Positions 1 to 8,014 of a stretch of DNA of 24,607 nt are shown in pieces. This DNA comes from JAJFVC01 sp039698075 (GTDB lineage: Bacteria > Planctomycetota > Planctomycetia > Pirellulales > Thermoguttaceae): the NCBI GenBank assembly GCA_039698075.1, contig JBDKTJ010000169.1, forward strand, positions 1 to 24,607, given 5' to 3'. Under the pieces are notes generated by a model. That model did not search any database. It worked only from the letters and a program-made list of their open reading frames with translations, and was not told where the DNA came from. The position numbers and the translations under genes are program-made. Numbering within the stretch: the stretch's first letter is position 1; each line of letters starts with the position of its first letter.

Positions 1-9
1 TTTTTGGCA

Positions 10-38
10 TTCAACCGACCTTAGCCACTTGATATAAT
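10..38 (+). promoter_or_regulatory. Candidate sigma70-type promoter for the ABC operon
   Basis: A perfect TATAAT lies at 33-38. The best-spaced -35 candidate is TTCAAC at 10-15 with a 17-base spacer, only a 3/6 match to TTGACA. A better-looking TTGGCA at 4-9 sits too far away (23 bases). Transcription would start near 45, leaving a leader of about 130 nt before the ABC ATPase. The -10 is convincing and the -35 is weak. Confidence 0.45.
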
Positions 39-177
39 CACGACTTTCCAGAAAAATCATTTCAACTGGGTTTCAACCCGGTCTTGAAAACCGACATTTC
101 ACACCACAATTTCGAGGGGAAACGGCGATTGGTCCGCATCCCCTCGTCCTTCGGCGTTGCAGCAGGAGCAAGAAACG

Positions 178-909
178 ATGCCCCAAGAGCAAAGTCCCGC
201 CATGATCGAAGCCGTCGGGCTTTCCAAGTATTATGGCGATTTCGCCGCCATCCAAGACGTCTCGTTCGCAATTCCTCAAGGCGAGGTCGTGGCGTTCTTG
301 GGTCCCAATGGCGCCGGCAAAAGCACGACGATGAAAGTCCTGACGGGCTACTTGGCCCCTTCGGCGGGCGTGGCTCGCATCGCCGGGCACGACATGGCGA
401 CCGACCGGCTCGCCGGTTCCGCCCGATTGGGCTATCTGCCCGAAAACGGCCCCCTGTATGCCGACATGACGCCGCGCAGCCTGCTGAACTTTTTTGCCCA
501 CGCCCGCGGACTCAACGGCTCGCGCCGCCGCGAGCGCATCGCCGAGGTGGTCGAGTTGTGCTCGCTAGGCAGCGTGATCGGCAAGCCAATCGGAAAACTG
601 TCGCGCGGCTATCGCCAACGCGTCGGCATGGCGCAGGTGCTTCTGCACGAGCCCGACGTGTTGATTCTCGACGAGCCGACCGCCGGCCTGGACCCCAATC
701 AAATCCATGAAGTTCGAGAAACGATCCGCAAGCTGGGTCAAAGCAAAACGGTGTTGTTGTCCACCCACATCTTGCAGGAAGTCGAAGCGATGGCCGGCCG
801 CGTGTTGTTCATCAACGAAGGACGGCTGGTTTTCGACGGACCCATTCATGAACTGACCAAAGACGGTCGCCCGCTCGAAGAACGCTTCCGCGAGTTGACC
901 GTCGCCTAG
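178..909 (+). CDS. ABC transporter ATP-binding protein, GldA-like
   Basis: This is the cytoplasmic ATPase of an ABC-2 type exporter, 243 aa. In order it shows a Walker A (GPNGAGKST), a signature region reading LSRGYRQR, a Walker B followed by the D-loop (LILDEPTAGLD) and an H-loop histidine (STHIL). These are all the elements needed for ATP hydrolysis. The short single-domain form matches the GldA/NatA/CcmA-like group. The ATG at 178 is chosen because AGGAG at 164-168 is well spaced from it. A TTG at 157 would add seven Gln/Glu-rich residues without a ribosome site of its own, and an ATG at 202 is possible but less well supported. The permease gene follows after 48 bases and the DUF4340 gene after that. 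This trio recurs in Bacteroidetes and Planctomycetes, where the ATPase pairs with GldF/GldG-type partners. The family call is firm; the exported substrate is unknown. Confidence 0.93.
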   Translation: MPQEQSPAMIEAVGLSKYYGDFAAIQDVSFAIPQGEVVAFLGPNGAGKSTTMKVLTGYLAPSAGVARIAGHDMATDRLAGSARLGYLPENGPLYADMTPRSLLNFFAHARGLNGSRRRERIAEVVELCSLGSVIGKPIGKLSRGYRQRVGMAQVLLHEPDVLILDEPTAGLDPNQIHEVRETIRKLGQSKTVLLSTHILQEVEAMAGRVLFINEGRLVFDGPIHELTKDGRPLEERFRELTVA

Positions 910-957
910 CCGCGACGTTTTTTTCACAATAAAACTAGCCCCCCAGTCCCTACTAAA

Positions 958-3726
958 ATGAACCTTCACGTTCTTTGGGCCGTTTTTCGGCGGAACTTCG
1001 TCGGATATTTCGCCAATCCGACGGGCTATTTGTTCATCTGCTTGTTCGTCTTTTTGGGCGCCTACGCGGCGTTTTGGGTGCCCGATTTCTTCGGCAACAA
1101 TCTGGCCAACCTGGACCAACTAAGCCTTTGGTTCCCGTTCATCATGCTCGTCTTTATCCCGACGATCACGATGGGCATTTGGGCCGAGGAACGCAAACAG
1201 GGGACCGATGAACTGCTGCTGACCATTCCTGCGACCGATTTCGACGTCGTCTTGGGCAAGTATCTCGCCGCCGTGGGAATTTTCACCGTCTCGCTTCTGT
1301 TCTCGCTCTGCTGCAACTACCTGGTGCTGAACAACCTGGCAAGCGACGAGGCGGGGATCATCTGGTCGCCGCGGCTCGACCTCGGCTTGTTCTTGGGCAC
1401 CTACGCCGGCTACTGGTTGGTCGGCTTGGCCATGCTGGCCGTCGGCGTCATTGCTTCGTTCTTGACGAGCAACATCACGATCGGCTTCGTGCTGGGCGTG
1501 CTGTTCAACATGCCGCTGGTGTATCTGGGCTCCCTCGACGCGATCTTTGGCAGCGTCGACCGCGTGACGGTTCAATCGCTGAAAGACTGGAGCATCGCCG
1601 AGCGGTTTTCCGACTTCAGCCACGGCGTGTTGACGTTGTCCTCCGTGGTTTATTTCGCCACGATTCTGGTCGTCATGCTTTACATCAGCATGACGTTGAT
1701 CGGGCGTCGTCATTGGTTTTGCGGTCCGAACCGCTGGCTCCAGGCCGGCCACTACGCCGTGCGGGCGATTGCCATGGCGGCCATCGGCGGCGGCGCGGTC
1801 TTCTTGCTCCAGCAACACGATCTCCGCGGAGATGTCAGCAGCGCGAAGCTCAGCTCGCTGTCGCCGCAGACCCGCGAGCTAATCAAAAGTCTGAAGGTGG
1901 ACCGCCCGGTCAAAATCGAGGCCTTCGTCAGTCCCGTCGTGCCGGAGAGCTACGTCCAAACGCGATTGAACCTGTTGAGCACGCTGCGCGAGATTCAAGC
2001 CCTGGGCGGCGACAAGGTCAAGGTGCAGATTCACGACACGACGCGCTACAGCCCCGAAGCCGCGTTGGCCGCCAAACGCTACGGCATCGAGCCTCGTTCG
2101 GTCGATACGTTCAACCACGGAGCGATCTCCCGCGATTTCATTTTCCTGAACGTCGCCGTTCGTTGCGGACTTCAAAGAACGCCGCCGGTGTTCGTCGACC
2201 GGGGCATCCCCGCCGAATACGAGTTGGTCCGCTCGATCATGACCGTCAGCCAGCAACAACGCAAAAAACTGGGTATTCTGCAGACCGACGCCCAACTGTA
2301 CGGCAGCTTCAACATGCAGACCATGTCCCCGACGCCCAACTGGCCGATCGTCGACGAGTTGGAAAAGCAGTATGAAGTGGTCAAGGTCGACCCGAGCAAG
2401 CCGATCACCAAGAAGTTTGACGTCCTGCTGGCCATTCAGCCGTCGTCGTTGGGACCGCAAGAGATGGACCATTTCGTCGCGGCGGTGGCGGCCGGTCAGC
2501 CGACGGCGATTTTCGAGGACCCGGCGCCGATGTTCGGTTCCGGCGCGCCCGCCACAAGCCAGCCGCGTCAATCGCCCGGCGGCGCGAATCCCATGATGAT
2601 GCAGATGCAGCAAGCGCCGCCCAAGGGCGATATCACCAAGCTGTGGAATCTGCTCGGCGTCTCGTTCGACGATCAACAAGTGATCTGGCAGGACTACAAT
2701 CCCTATCCCAAAATCACCGACTTTACGCGCGACAAGGAGTTCGTCTTCGTCGACCCCGGCAGCGGCGCCAAGGACGCGCTGAGCGACCGCGACCCGATCA
2801 GTTCCGGCCTGCAACAAATCTGGTTCCCGTTCCCCGGTTCACTCTCGAAGCTGAACACCTCGACGTTGAACTTCACGCCGCTGGCTCGGACGGGCGACAA
2901 GACCGGCACGGTCCGATTCGGCGAGTTGATGCAAATGACGCCCTTCGGTCCGCGAGGCGGGTTGAATCCCAATCGGCGTTGGATTCCGACCAGCGTGTCT
3001 TACATCCTAGCGGCCCACATCGAAGGCAAAGTCGACGTTCCCGAGGCCGACGAAGTCGCGAAGAGCGCAAAGGGCGAGCAAGGCGAAAAGAAACCGCGGA
3101 CGGGCTTTGTGAACGTCGTGCTGGTGTCCGATTTGGACATGCTTTCGCCGGCCTTCTTCCAACTTCGCGAGCGCGGTGGAATGCCGGAACTTGGCATCAA
3201 CTTCCGATCCGACAACGTCACGTTCGTGCTCAACACCTTGGACGAATTGGCCGGCGACCAGCGGTTCGTCGACATCCGCAAACGCCATCCGATGCATCGC
3301 ACCCTGATGCGCATCGAAGAACGGACCAAAGAGGCCCGCCAAAAAGCGGCCGGGGCTCGCGACCAATTCAATCAGGAGTTCAAGGCCGAGGAAGACAAAC
3401 AGGAACAAGCCATCCTCGACAAGATCGCCGAGTTGAAAAAAGAAAAGAACATCGATCCGCAGGAATTGCTCATCCGCGTGAGCATGATGCAGCAAGACCT
3501 CGAACGCGAGCGGCAATCGAAGCTCGAACAGCTTCGCGACCAAAAAGACCGAAAAGTCAATCAGATCGAAGCCGATCTGGATTTGAAGGTCCGCAAGGTG
3601 CGGGACCAGTACAAGATGTGGGCGGTGTTGTTGCCGCCGATTCCGCCGCTGATCGTGGCCGTGATCGTCTTCTTCACGCGCCGGGCCCGAGAACGCGAAG
3701 GCGTCTCTCGCTCCCGCCTCCGTTAA
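958..3726 (+). CDS. ABC-2 permease fused to GldG-like auxiliary domain (GldF-GldG fusion)
   Basis: A 922-aa inner-membrane protein joining two usually separate subunits. Residues 1 to about 285 form an ABC-2 permease with about six to seven hydrophobic helices, starting near the NPTGYLF segment. From about residue 290 it becomes a large extracytoplasmic GldG-like domain (ABC_transp_aux type; it begins LSSLSPQTRELIKSL). A Met/Gln/Pro-rich linker lies at about 530-560. A long charged coiled coil spans about 780-885, and one last hydrophobic helix at about 888-907 is followed by an Arg-rich tail. The 48-base gap after the ATPase and the shared strand place it in one operon with its ATPase. There is no Shine-Dalgarno sequence before the ATG, only CTACTAAA. 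In Bacteroidetes gldF and gldG are separate genes serving gliding and type 9 secretion. No other gliding gene is visible here, so a gliding role should not be assumed. The domain call is strong; the substrate is unknown. Confidence 0.9.
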   Translation: MNLHVLWAVFRRNFVGYFANPTGYLFICLFVFLGAYAAFWVPDFFGNNLANLDQLSLWFPFIMLVFIPTITMGIWAEERKQGTDELLLTIPATDFDVVLGKYLAAVGIFTVSLLFSLCCNYLVLNNLASDEAGIIWSPRLDLGLFLGTYAGYWLVGLAMLAVGVIASFLTSNITIGFVLGVLFNMPLVYLGSLDAIFGSVDRVTVQSLKDWSIAERFSDFSHGVLTLSSVVYFATILVVMLYISMTLIGRRHWFCGPNRWLQAGHYAVRAIAMAAIGGGAVFLLQQHDLRGDVSSAKLSSLSPQTRELIKSLKVDRPVKIEAFVSPVVPESYVQTRLNLLSTLREIQALGGDKVKVQIHDTTRYSPEAALAAKRYGIEPRSVDTFNHGAISRDFIFLNVAVRCGLQRTPPVFVDRGIPAEYELVRSIMTVSQQQRKKLGILQTDAQLYGSFNMQTMSPTPNWPIVDELEKQYEVVKVDPSKPITKKFDVLLAIQPSSLGPQEMDHFVAAVAAGQPTAIFEDPAPMFGSGAPATSQPRQSPGGANPMMMQMQQAPPKGDITKLWNLLGVSFDDQQVIWQDYNPYPKITDFTRDKEFVFVDPGSGAKDALSDRDPISSGLQQIWFPFPGSLSKLNTSTLNFTPLARTGDKTGTVRFGELMQMTPFGPRGGLNPNRRWIPTSVSYILAAHIEGKVDVPEADEVAKSAKGEQGEKKPRTGFVNVVLVSDLDMLSPAFFQLRERGGMPELGINFRSDNVTFVLNTLDELAGDQRFVDIRKRHPMHRTLMRIEERTKEARQKAAGARDQFNQEFKAEEDKQEQAILDKIAELKKEKNIDPQELLIRVSMMQQDLERERQSKLEQLRDQKDRKVNQIEADLDLKVRKVRDQYKMWAVLLPPIPPLIVAVIVFFTRRAREREGVSRSRLR

Positions 3727-3732
3727 CAAGAA

Positions 3733-3785
3733 CCGACAACCGTCTGACCGCTGATAACTGCCTACCGACAACTGACAACTAAAAT
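3733..3785 (+). repeat. Degenerate CTGACAA heptamer tandem repeat
   Basis: The spacer between the permease and DUF4340 genes is built of seven-base units close to CTGACAA. Six are consecutive from 3744 to 3785: CTGACCG, CTGATAA, CTGCCTA, CCGACAA, CTGACAA, CTAAAAT. A further CCGACAA sits at 3733-3739. The tract has low GC for this genome and no ribosome-binding site. I recall similar CTGACAACT tracts between genes in other planctomycete genomes, but cannot confirm that here. Its role is unknown. Confidence 0.6.
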
Positions 3786-3791
3786 CGTCCC

Positions 3792-5408
3792 ATGAACGAA
3801 AACGCTAAAACGCTGACTTTTGTGATCGCGGCCGTCGTGGTGGTCGTTGCGGCCTTTTTCGGCCGGCCTTCGTCGTCAACCTCCGGAACCGAAGATTACC
3901 GCAACCAGTCGCTGTATCCCGACTTCAAAAACCCGTTGAGCGTCACCAATCTCGAAATCGTCGAGTTCGACGACCAGCGCGGCGAAGTCATCCCCTTCCA
4001 TGTGGCGCAGGCCGACGTGAAAGGCAAACTGCGTTGGTCGATCCCCTCGCACGACAACTACCCGGCCGACGCCAAAGACCAGGTGGCTTCCGCGGCCACG
4101 GGCCTGATGGGCCTCAAGGTCATCGAAATGGTCAGCGAAAACCAAGGCGATCAGCGCACCTACGGCGTCGTCGATCCCGACCCGCAAGTGCTGAAGGTTG
4201 GCGCGACCGGCGTCGGTACGAAGGTCGTCATGCGAGACAAGGACGGCAAGGAACTGCTCGCGTTGATCGTCGGCCACGAAGTGCCCGATCGACCCGAATT
4301 GCGATACGTCCGCAAGGTCGGCCAGGACCAGATTTTCGTCGTCCAAGCCAAGACCGACAAGCTGTCGACCAAGTTCGAAGACTGGATCGAACGCAATCTG
4401 CTCGGCATCAACAGTCTCGACATCCACAAATTGTGGATCCGCGACCATTCCGTCGACCAGCTCAATTCCGCATTGATCCAACGCGGCGAGACCGTCGTCG
4501 AATACAACGACGCCGCCGAGCCGAAGTGGAAACTCGCCGAGGATCGGAAGTTCAAGAACGATCCCCAACAACCGGGCCAAGGCCGCTGGACGACGGTCAA
4601 ACTGGCCGACGACAAGCAACTCAACGCCGCGAAACTCGACGAGCTGAAAACCGCCCTGGACGATCTGAAAATCGTCGACGTGGCCCGCAAGCCCGCCGGA
4701 CTGAGCGCCGATCTGAAAGCGGCCGCCGATTTCACCGCGCAACAGGATGCCGCCGAGTCGCTGGCTCGCAAGGGATTTTGGGTCGCCGAGTTGACTAAAG
4801 GCCATCCGGAACTGTTTTCCAACGACGGCGAGATCCGGATCGTCATGAAGGACGGCGTTGTCTACGTCTTGCGATTCGGCGAAATCGCCGGCGCCGGCGC
4901 TGCGAAAAAAGACGACAAAGCTCACAAGGACCCTGCGAAGAACGCCGACAACAAGAAGAAAGACGGCGGCTTGAATCGCTATCTGTTCGTCATGGCCGAG
5001 TTCGACCCCGCCGTGATTCCGAAGCCGCAACTTGAACCGCTGCCTGAAGCTAAAAAGGAAGCGGTGAAAAAGGAATCCGACAAAAAATCAGATAAAAAAG
5101 CCGGCGACAAAAAAGACGACAAGAAGACCGACGATGCAAAGGCCTTGCAAACGCAACGTGAGGCGATTGAAAAGGAAGACAAGCGAAAACAAGAGGAATA
5201 CGACCGGAAAGTTGCCGAGAGCAAGAAACGAGTCGCTGGCTTGAATGCCCGATTCGCCGACTGGTACTACATCATCTCCGACGACGTGTACCATAAGATT
5301 CACTTGGGCCACGGCGAACTATTCCAAAAGAAAGAAAAGCCCAAGTCGGACGACGCAAAAAGCGCGAAGAAAGGCCTGCACGCCGGCCACGATCACGGCG
5401 ACAAATAG
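3792..5408 (+). CDS. DUF4340 domain protein, partner of the Gld-like ABC transporter
   Basis: A 538-aa membrane-anchored protein. An uncleaved hydrophobic helix at about residues 7-24 (rich in Val and Ala) is followed by a large extracytoplasmic part. The body resembles DUF4340, the family usually encoded directly after GldF/GldG-type ABC genes, and the position here fits that. Two Lys/Asp-rich stretches, at about residues 370-395 and 415-480, are low-complexity and probably flexible or coiled. The C-terminus ends in a short His-rich tail (HAGHDHGDK) that could bind metal, but this is speculative. The ATG at 3792 has no clear Shine-Dalgarno sequence and lies just after the heptamer repeat. 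It is probably co-transcribed with the two upstream genes. No enzymatic motif is visible, and a structural or substrate-handling role for the ABC complex is an inference. Confidence 0.82.
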   Translation: MNENAKTLTFVIAAVVVVVAAFFGRPSSSTSGTEDYRNQSLYPDFKNPLSVTNLEIVEFDDQRGEVIPFHVAQADVKGKLRWSIPSHDNYPADAKDQVASAATGLMGLKVIEMVSENQGDQRTYGVVDPDPQVLKVGATGVGTKVVMRDKDGKELLALIVGHEVPDRPELRYVRKVGQDQIFVVQAKTDKLSTKFEDWIERNLLGINSLDIHKLWIRDHSVDQLNSALIQRGETVVEYNDAAEPKWKLAEDRKFKNDPQQPGQGRWTTVKLADDKQLNAAKLDELKTALDDLKIVDVARKPAGLSADLKAAADFTAQQDAAESLARKGFWVAELTKGHPELFSNDGEIRIVMKDGVVYVLRFGEIAGAGAAKKDDKAHKDPAKNADNKKKDGGLNRYLFVMAEFDPAVIPKPQLEPLPEAKKEAVKKESDKKSDKKAGDKKDDKKTDDAKALQTQREAIEKEDKRKQEEYDRKVAESKKRVAGLNARFADWYYIISDDVYHKIHLGHGELFQKKEKPKSDDAKSAKKGLHAGHDHGDK

Positions 5409-5420
5409 CTGCGGCCGCCA

Positions 5421-5465
5421 CCCTGTTTTGAGGACAGGGCACTGTCATTTCGTCTTTCACGAAAG
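5421..5465. terminator. Weak hairpins between convergent operons
   Basis: The 69-base gap between the converging DUF4340 and UAP1-like genes holds competing short stems. CCCTGT (5421-5426) pairs with ACAGGG (5434-5439). Alternatively GACAG (5433-5437) pairs with CTGTC (5442-5446) and is followed by ATTTCGTCTTT. CTTTC (5454-5458) also pairs with GAAAG (5461-5465). The second option, followed by a T-rich stretch, is the most terminator-like for the plus strand. All stems are only 5-6 bp. Confidence 0.35.
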
Positions 5466-5477
5466 TTCAGCCCGAAC

Positions 5478-6881
5478 TCAAACGAAGTACGTGGGCTCGA
5501 CAATCCGCGTGCCTCGCCGCACTTTCGCGGCCAACTGCTCGGCGTCCAACGCGAACAACGGACTGATCTCCACCACCGTCCGATCGTCCACCTCCGCGCC
5601 GACCTGTCGAAGCCAATCGCGGGCCAACGCCGCCATTTGACGCCGAACCGCCTCGGGCGTGTCCTGGCTCACACCGGGAGCATTCTTCAGCGGGGCAAAC
5701 GCCCTCGCCGGATCGACCTCGACCACCACGGCGTTTCGAGCATCAGGCATCAGGTCGAAAATGAACCGCTCGAACTTGATCGCGTTCGGCGAGATCGGCT
5801 CGACGCGGCGGCCTGTGGCGTCCGTATACGTCGCTTTTTTTCGTGCGATGTGGAATGGCAGCCCGTCGGCGCTTTGGGCCAGTCGGGCCAACAACTCGAC
5901 ATCCATCACGTGAACCGCGATGCTGCCGGCCCAAATGGCCAACGAGCCATCGGCGTTGCGTCGCCGCGCGCACTCGTCCGGCAAATCGCTGTATTCGATG
6001 ACCAGGCGTCGGCCGTCCACCTCGACCACATTGCCCACCCGTTCCAACGGATCGCGTTTGGCGATCACCTGCGTCGAAAACTCCGACTCCGCCAACAAGT
6101 GATACCCGACAAACTCCTGGCCGCAAATGTCGACCAGCGGGTTGTCGACCTGAAGATAAAACAGATGGCGAATGCCGCGTCGCCGAACGTCGGCCAGTGC
6201 GCCCGAACGATCAAAGGCGGCCAACATGCCCCCGTGTCCGTCCGGGCTGACGGCCATGCGATCCGGCGCATCCAACAGCACGCGGCCGGTTTCGGCGTCC
6301 ACGGCCGGCATCGTGCCCTGGCAAAACACGGCAAACTGATCGGCTGGCAGGCCAAACCGATCGTGCGCGTCGAACAATGCGACCGTCTCGTCGTGCGTCG
6401 CGGGACTCGTCATCACGTACAGCGGGATCGTCGCGCCGTAGCGTCGCGAGGCGGCGATGATTTTTTCGACGTGAATTTGAAAAAGCGTCTTGTTCGAAAT
6501 CGGCCCGATCGGAAACATGCCCTTCGGATGCTCGAAGCCAAGCCGGGTGCCTTGCCCGCCGGCAACTACAATCACGGCAAACCGTCCCGCTCGAAGCTCG
6601 TCGACCGCGCGACGTCTGGCTTGCTCGGAGGTGAAACGGTTTTTCGCCGCGTCCAATCGAAACCCCGGCGGAGCAACCGCCCGCTCGGCCAATCGGCGAA
6701 TGTCGACCTGCCGGTTTCGACCGTCGAACCATCGGGCAAGCTGCGCGAAATCAACCGCCTCGATTTGCCGGGTGAGCGACTGCTGCTGTTCCGGGCCAAG
6801 GCGGTCCCAAAACGCCAACAAGTGCTCTTGGCCGTAAGGTTTGAGAAGGTCGAGCAATCGGTCTTTCGTCATGGCAGTCAT
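5478..6881 (-). CDS. UDPGP-family nucleotidyltransferase, UAP1-like (UDP-GlcNAc pyrophosphorylase type)
   Basis: A 467-aa cytoplasmic enzyme expected to make a UDP-sugar from UTP and a sugar-1-phosphate. The nucleotide-binding signature GGQGTRLGFEHPKG is at residues 108-121, followed by an ISNKTLFQI stretch. Further on come VDNPLVD, a VIEYSDL segment and EVDPARAFAPLKNA. All of these correspond to conserved blocks of eukaryotic UAP1/AGX pyrophosphorylases rather than to bacterial GlmU or GalU. The length suits that family. UDP-GlcNAc is the likeliest product, but UDP-Glc or UDP-GalNAc cannot be excluded by eye. The start at 6881 overlaps the stop of the upstream lipoprotein gene as ATGA, implying translational coupling; an in-frame ATG at 6872 is an alternative. 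Its pairing with a Wzz-like protein suggests a supply role for surface polysaccharide. Confidence 0.88.
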   Translation of the reverse strand: MTAMTKDRLLDLLKPYGQEHLLAFWDRLGPEQQQSLTRQIEAVDFAQLARWFDGRNRQVDIRRLAERAVAPPGFRLDAAKNRFTSEQARRRAVDELRAGRFAVIVVAGGQGTRLGFEHPKGMFPIGPISNKTLFQIHVEKIIAASRRYGATIPLYVMTSPATHDETVALFDAHDRFGLPADQFAVFCQGTMPAVDAETGRVLLDAPDRMAVSPDGHGGMLAAFDRSGALADVRRRGIRHLFYLQVDNPLVDICGQEFVGYHLLAESEFSTQVIAKRDPLERVGNVVEVDGRRLVIEYSDLPDECARRRNADGSLAIWAGSIAVHVMDVELLARLAQSADGLPFHIARKKATYTDATGRRVEPISPNAIKFERFIFDLMPDARNAVVVEVDPARAFAPLKNAPGVSQDTPEAVRRQMAALARDWLRQVGAEVDDRTVVEISPLFALDAEQLAAKVRRGTRIVEPTYFV

Positions 6882-7867
6882 TCAGAAGGTTTCGCCGATT
6901 CTTCCGGCATCTCCGCTCGCTGCAAAAGCGTAACGCGGGGTGCAACGCGGCAAGCAATTTTCACCTTTTCCCGCTCCTCGCCGATTTCGGCCAGCACGGC
7001 CACGGAGGTTTTGATCTCTTCCCGCAGCATCTCCATGTCAACCGTCGACATGCAAAACTTTTCAGCCTCCCGCTTTTTTGCGTCAACTTCGGCGTGCAAC
7101 TGGGCTTCTTGTCTTGCCACCACGTCGACAGCCGTTTCGGCTTTTTTGAGGTCCTTCCTCAGTGCATCGCGCTCCGATTCTTTGGCATCCGCCAACGCGG
7201 CCTTCTGCAAATCCAGCTCGTGTTTCAGTCGAACCAACTCCAACTGGACCTTAATCAACTCTTGACGATAAACCGTCAATTCCTCCATCGCCAATCGCTG
7301 TTTTATCGTCAGCGTTTTAGAGTCCGACGTCCCCAGTTGCTCGGCCAGCTTTTTCAAATTCTTTCGTCGGCCGCGAACCTCTGTTTCCTTCTCCACGTAA
7401 ACGCGATCCAGTTCGCTAAGCCGCTGTCGTTTTTGAGCCTGTTCCGCGTTGACGACTTCCGCCAAATAGGCATCCGTCACGGCGCGGGCCAGCGCGACGG
7501 CCTCACGAGGATCACTTTGGGTGACGCTAATGGTCATGATTTCCGAATTGTCCGGTGATTTCACCTCGATATGCCGATCGAGCCATTTCACGGCGTCGCC
7601 CCGTCGGCCCGCTTGCTGAACCGACGGCAGTCTCGCCACCTCTGGTTTTCTCAACGCCGCCAACAACACGAATCGCGAGGTCACAAGCTGCCGCTGCGTG
7701 TTTTTGTAAATCGTATACCTCTCGTCGGAGGACTGCCGTGGTTGGCCCACCATCGCAGGTTCCTCAATCCCAACACGAAGCGTCGCGGTGGCCGTGTACG
7801 TACTCCCCGAACAGCCGGCCAACATCGCCATCCACGCCCAACAAACCATCGTCGATCGAGTAGTCAT
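6878..7867 (-). CDS. Wzz/GumC-like polysaccharide chain-length protein, predicted lipoprotein
   Basis: A 329-aa exported protein. The N-terminus carries a lipoprotein signal with a lipobox LAGC (Cys19). A Wzz-type fold follows: YTATATLRV shortly after the anchor, an ISVTQSDPREA segment (about 115-125), then a long coiled coil (about 145-290). It ends with RVTLLQRAEMP, which resembles the block that normally sits just before the second transmembrane helix of Wzz proteins. Here the chain stops about ten residues later, so that helix is missing, and the first helix is replaced by a lipid anchor. There is no tyrosine-kinase domain. GAGGGGGT at 7873-7880 is a good ribosome site for the ATG at 7867. 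It is co-transcribed with the UAP1-like gene. Family membership is likely; true chain-length control is uncertain given the topology. Confidence 0.78.
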   Translation of the reverse strand: MTTRSTMVCWAWMAMLAGCSGSTYTATATLRVGIEEPAMVGQPRQSSDERYTIYKNTQRQLVTSRFVLLAALRKPEVARLPSVQQAGRRGDAVKWLDRHIEVKSPDNSEIMTISVTQSDPREAVALARAVTDAYLAEVVNAEQAQKRQRLSELDRVYVEKETEVRGRRKNLKKLAEQLGTSDSKTLTIKQRLAMEELTVYRQELIKVQLELVRLKHELDLQKAALADAKESERDALRKDLKKAETAVDVVARQEAQLHAEVDAKKREAEKFCMSTVDMEMLREEIKTSVAVLAEIGEEREKVKIACRVAPRVTLLQRAEMPEESAKPSE

Positions 7868-7916
7868 CCGTCACCCCCTCAGGATAAAAAGACGACATCG
7901 CCTCCCACGGCCGGCC

Positions 7917-7946
7917 ATTGTACGCCTACAGAACGGGGGGCGTCAA
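7917..7946 (-). promoter_or_regulatory. Sigma70-type promoter for the Wzz-like/UAP1-like operon
   Basis: Read on the minus strand, TTGACG (7941-7946, 5/6 match) is followed after 18 bases by TACAAT (7917-7922, 5/6 match). Transcription would begin near 7910 and give a leader of roughly 40 nt with a GAGGGGGT ribosome site. This is the best-formed promoter in the window. Confidence 0.62.
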
Positions 7947-7953
7947 TCCGCTC

Positions 7954-7983
7954 TTGCCAAATCGCCCCTCGATCGGCAACAAT
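7954..7983 (+). promoter_or_regulatory. Weak candidate promoter for the S46 peptidase gene
   Basis: TTGCCA (7954-7959) and AACAAT (7978-7983) are 18 bases apart on the plus strand, each 4/6 against consensus. The pair lies in the 147-base divergent gap, just before the AAAGGA ribosome site (8004-8009). It is plausible by position only. Confidence 0.3.
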
Positions 7984-8014
7984 GAGACGCACTTGCTTTT
8001 ACGAAAGGAAAATC

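Noticed and set aside
3733..3785. Heptamer tract considered as a CRISPR or iteron array
   Set aside because: The units are seven bases, degenerate and without spacers, and no cas or replication gene is near.
5637..7265. 542-codon plus-strand open frame across the UAP1-like and Wzz-like genes
   Set aside because: It runs antisense to two recognisable genes and has no ribosome site or family signature.
7571..8014. Upstream in-frame extension of the S46 peptidase
   Set aside because: It is antisense to the Wzz-like gene, and the signal peptide and ribosome site both mark 8015 as the start.
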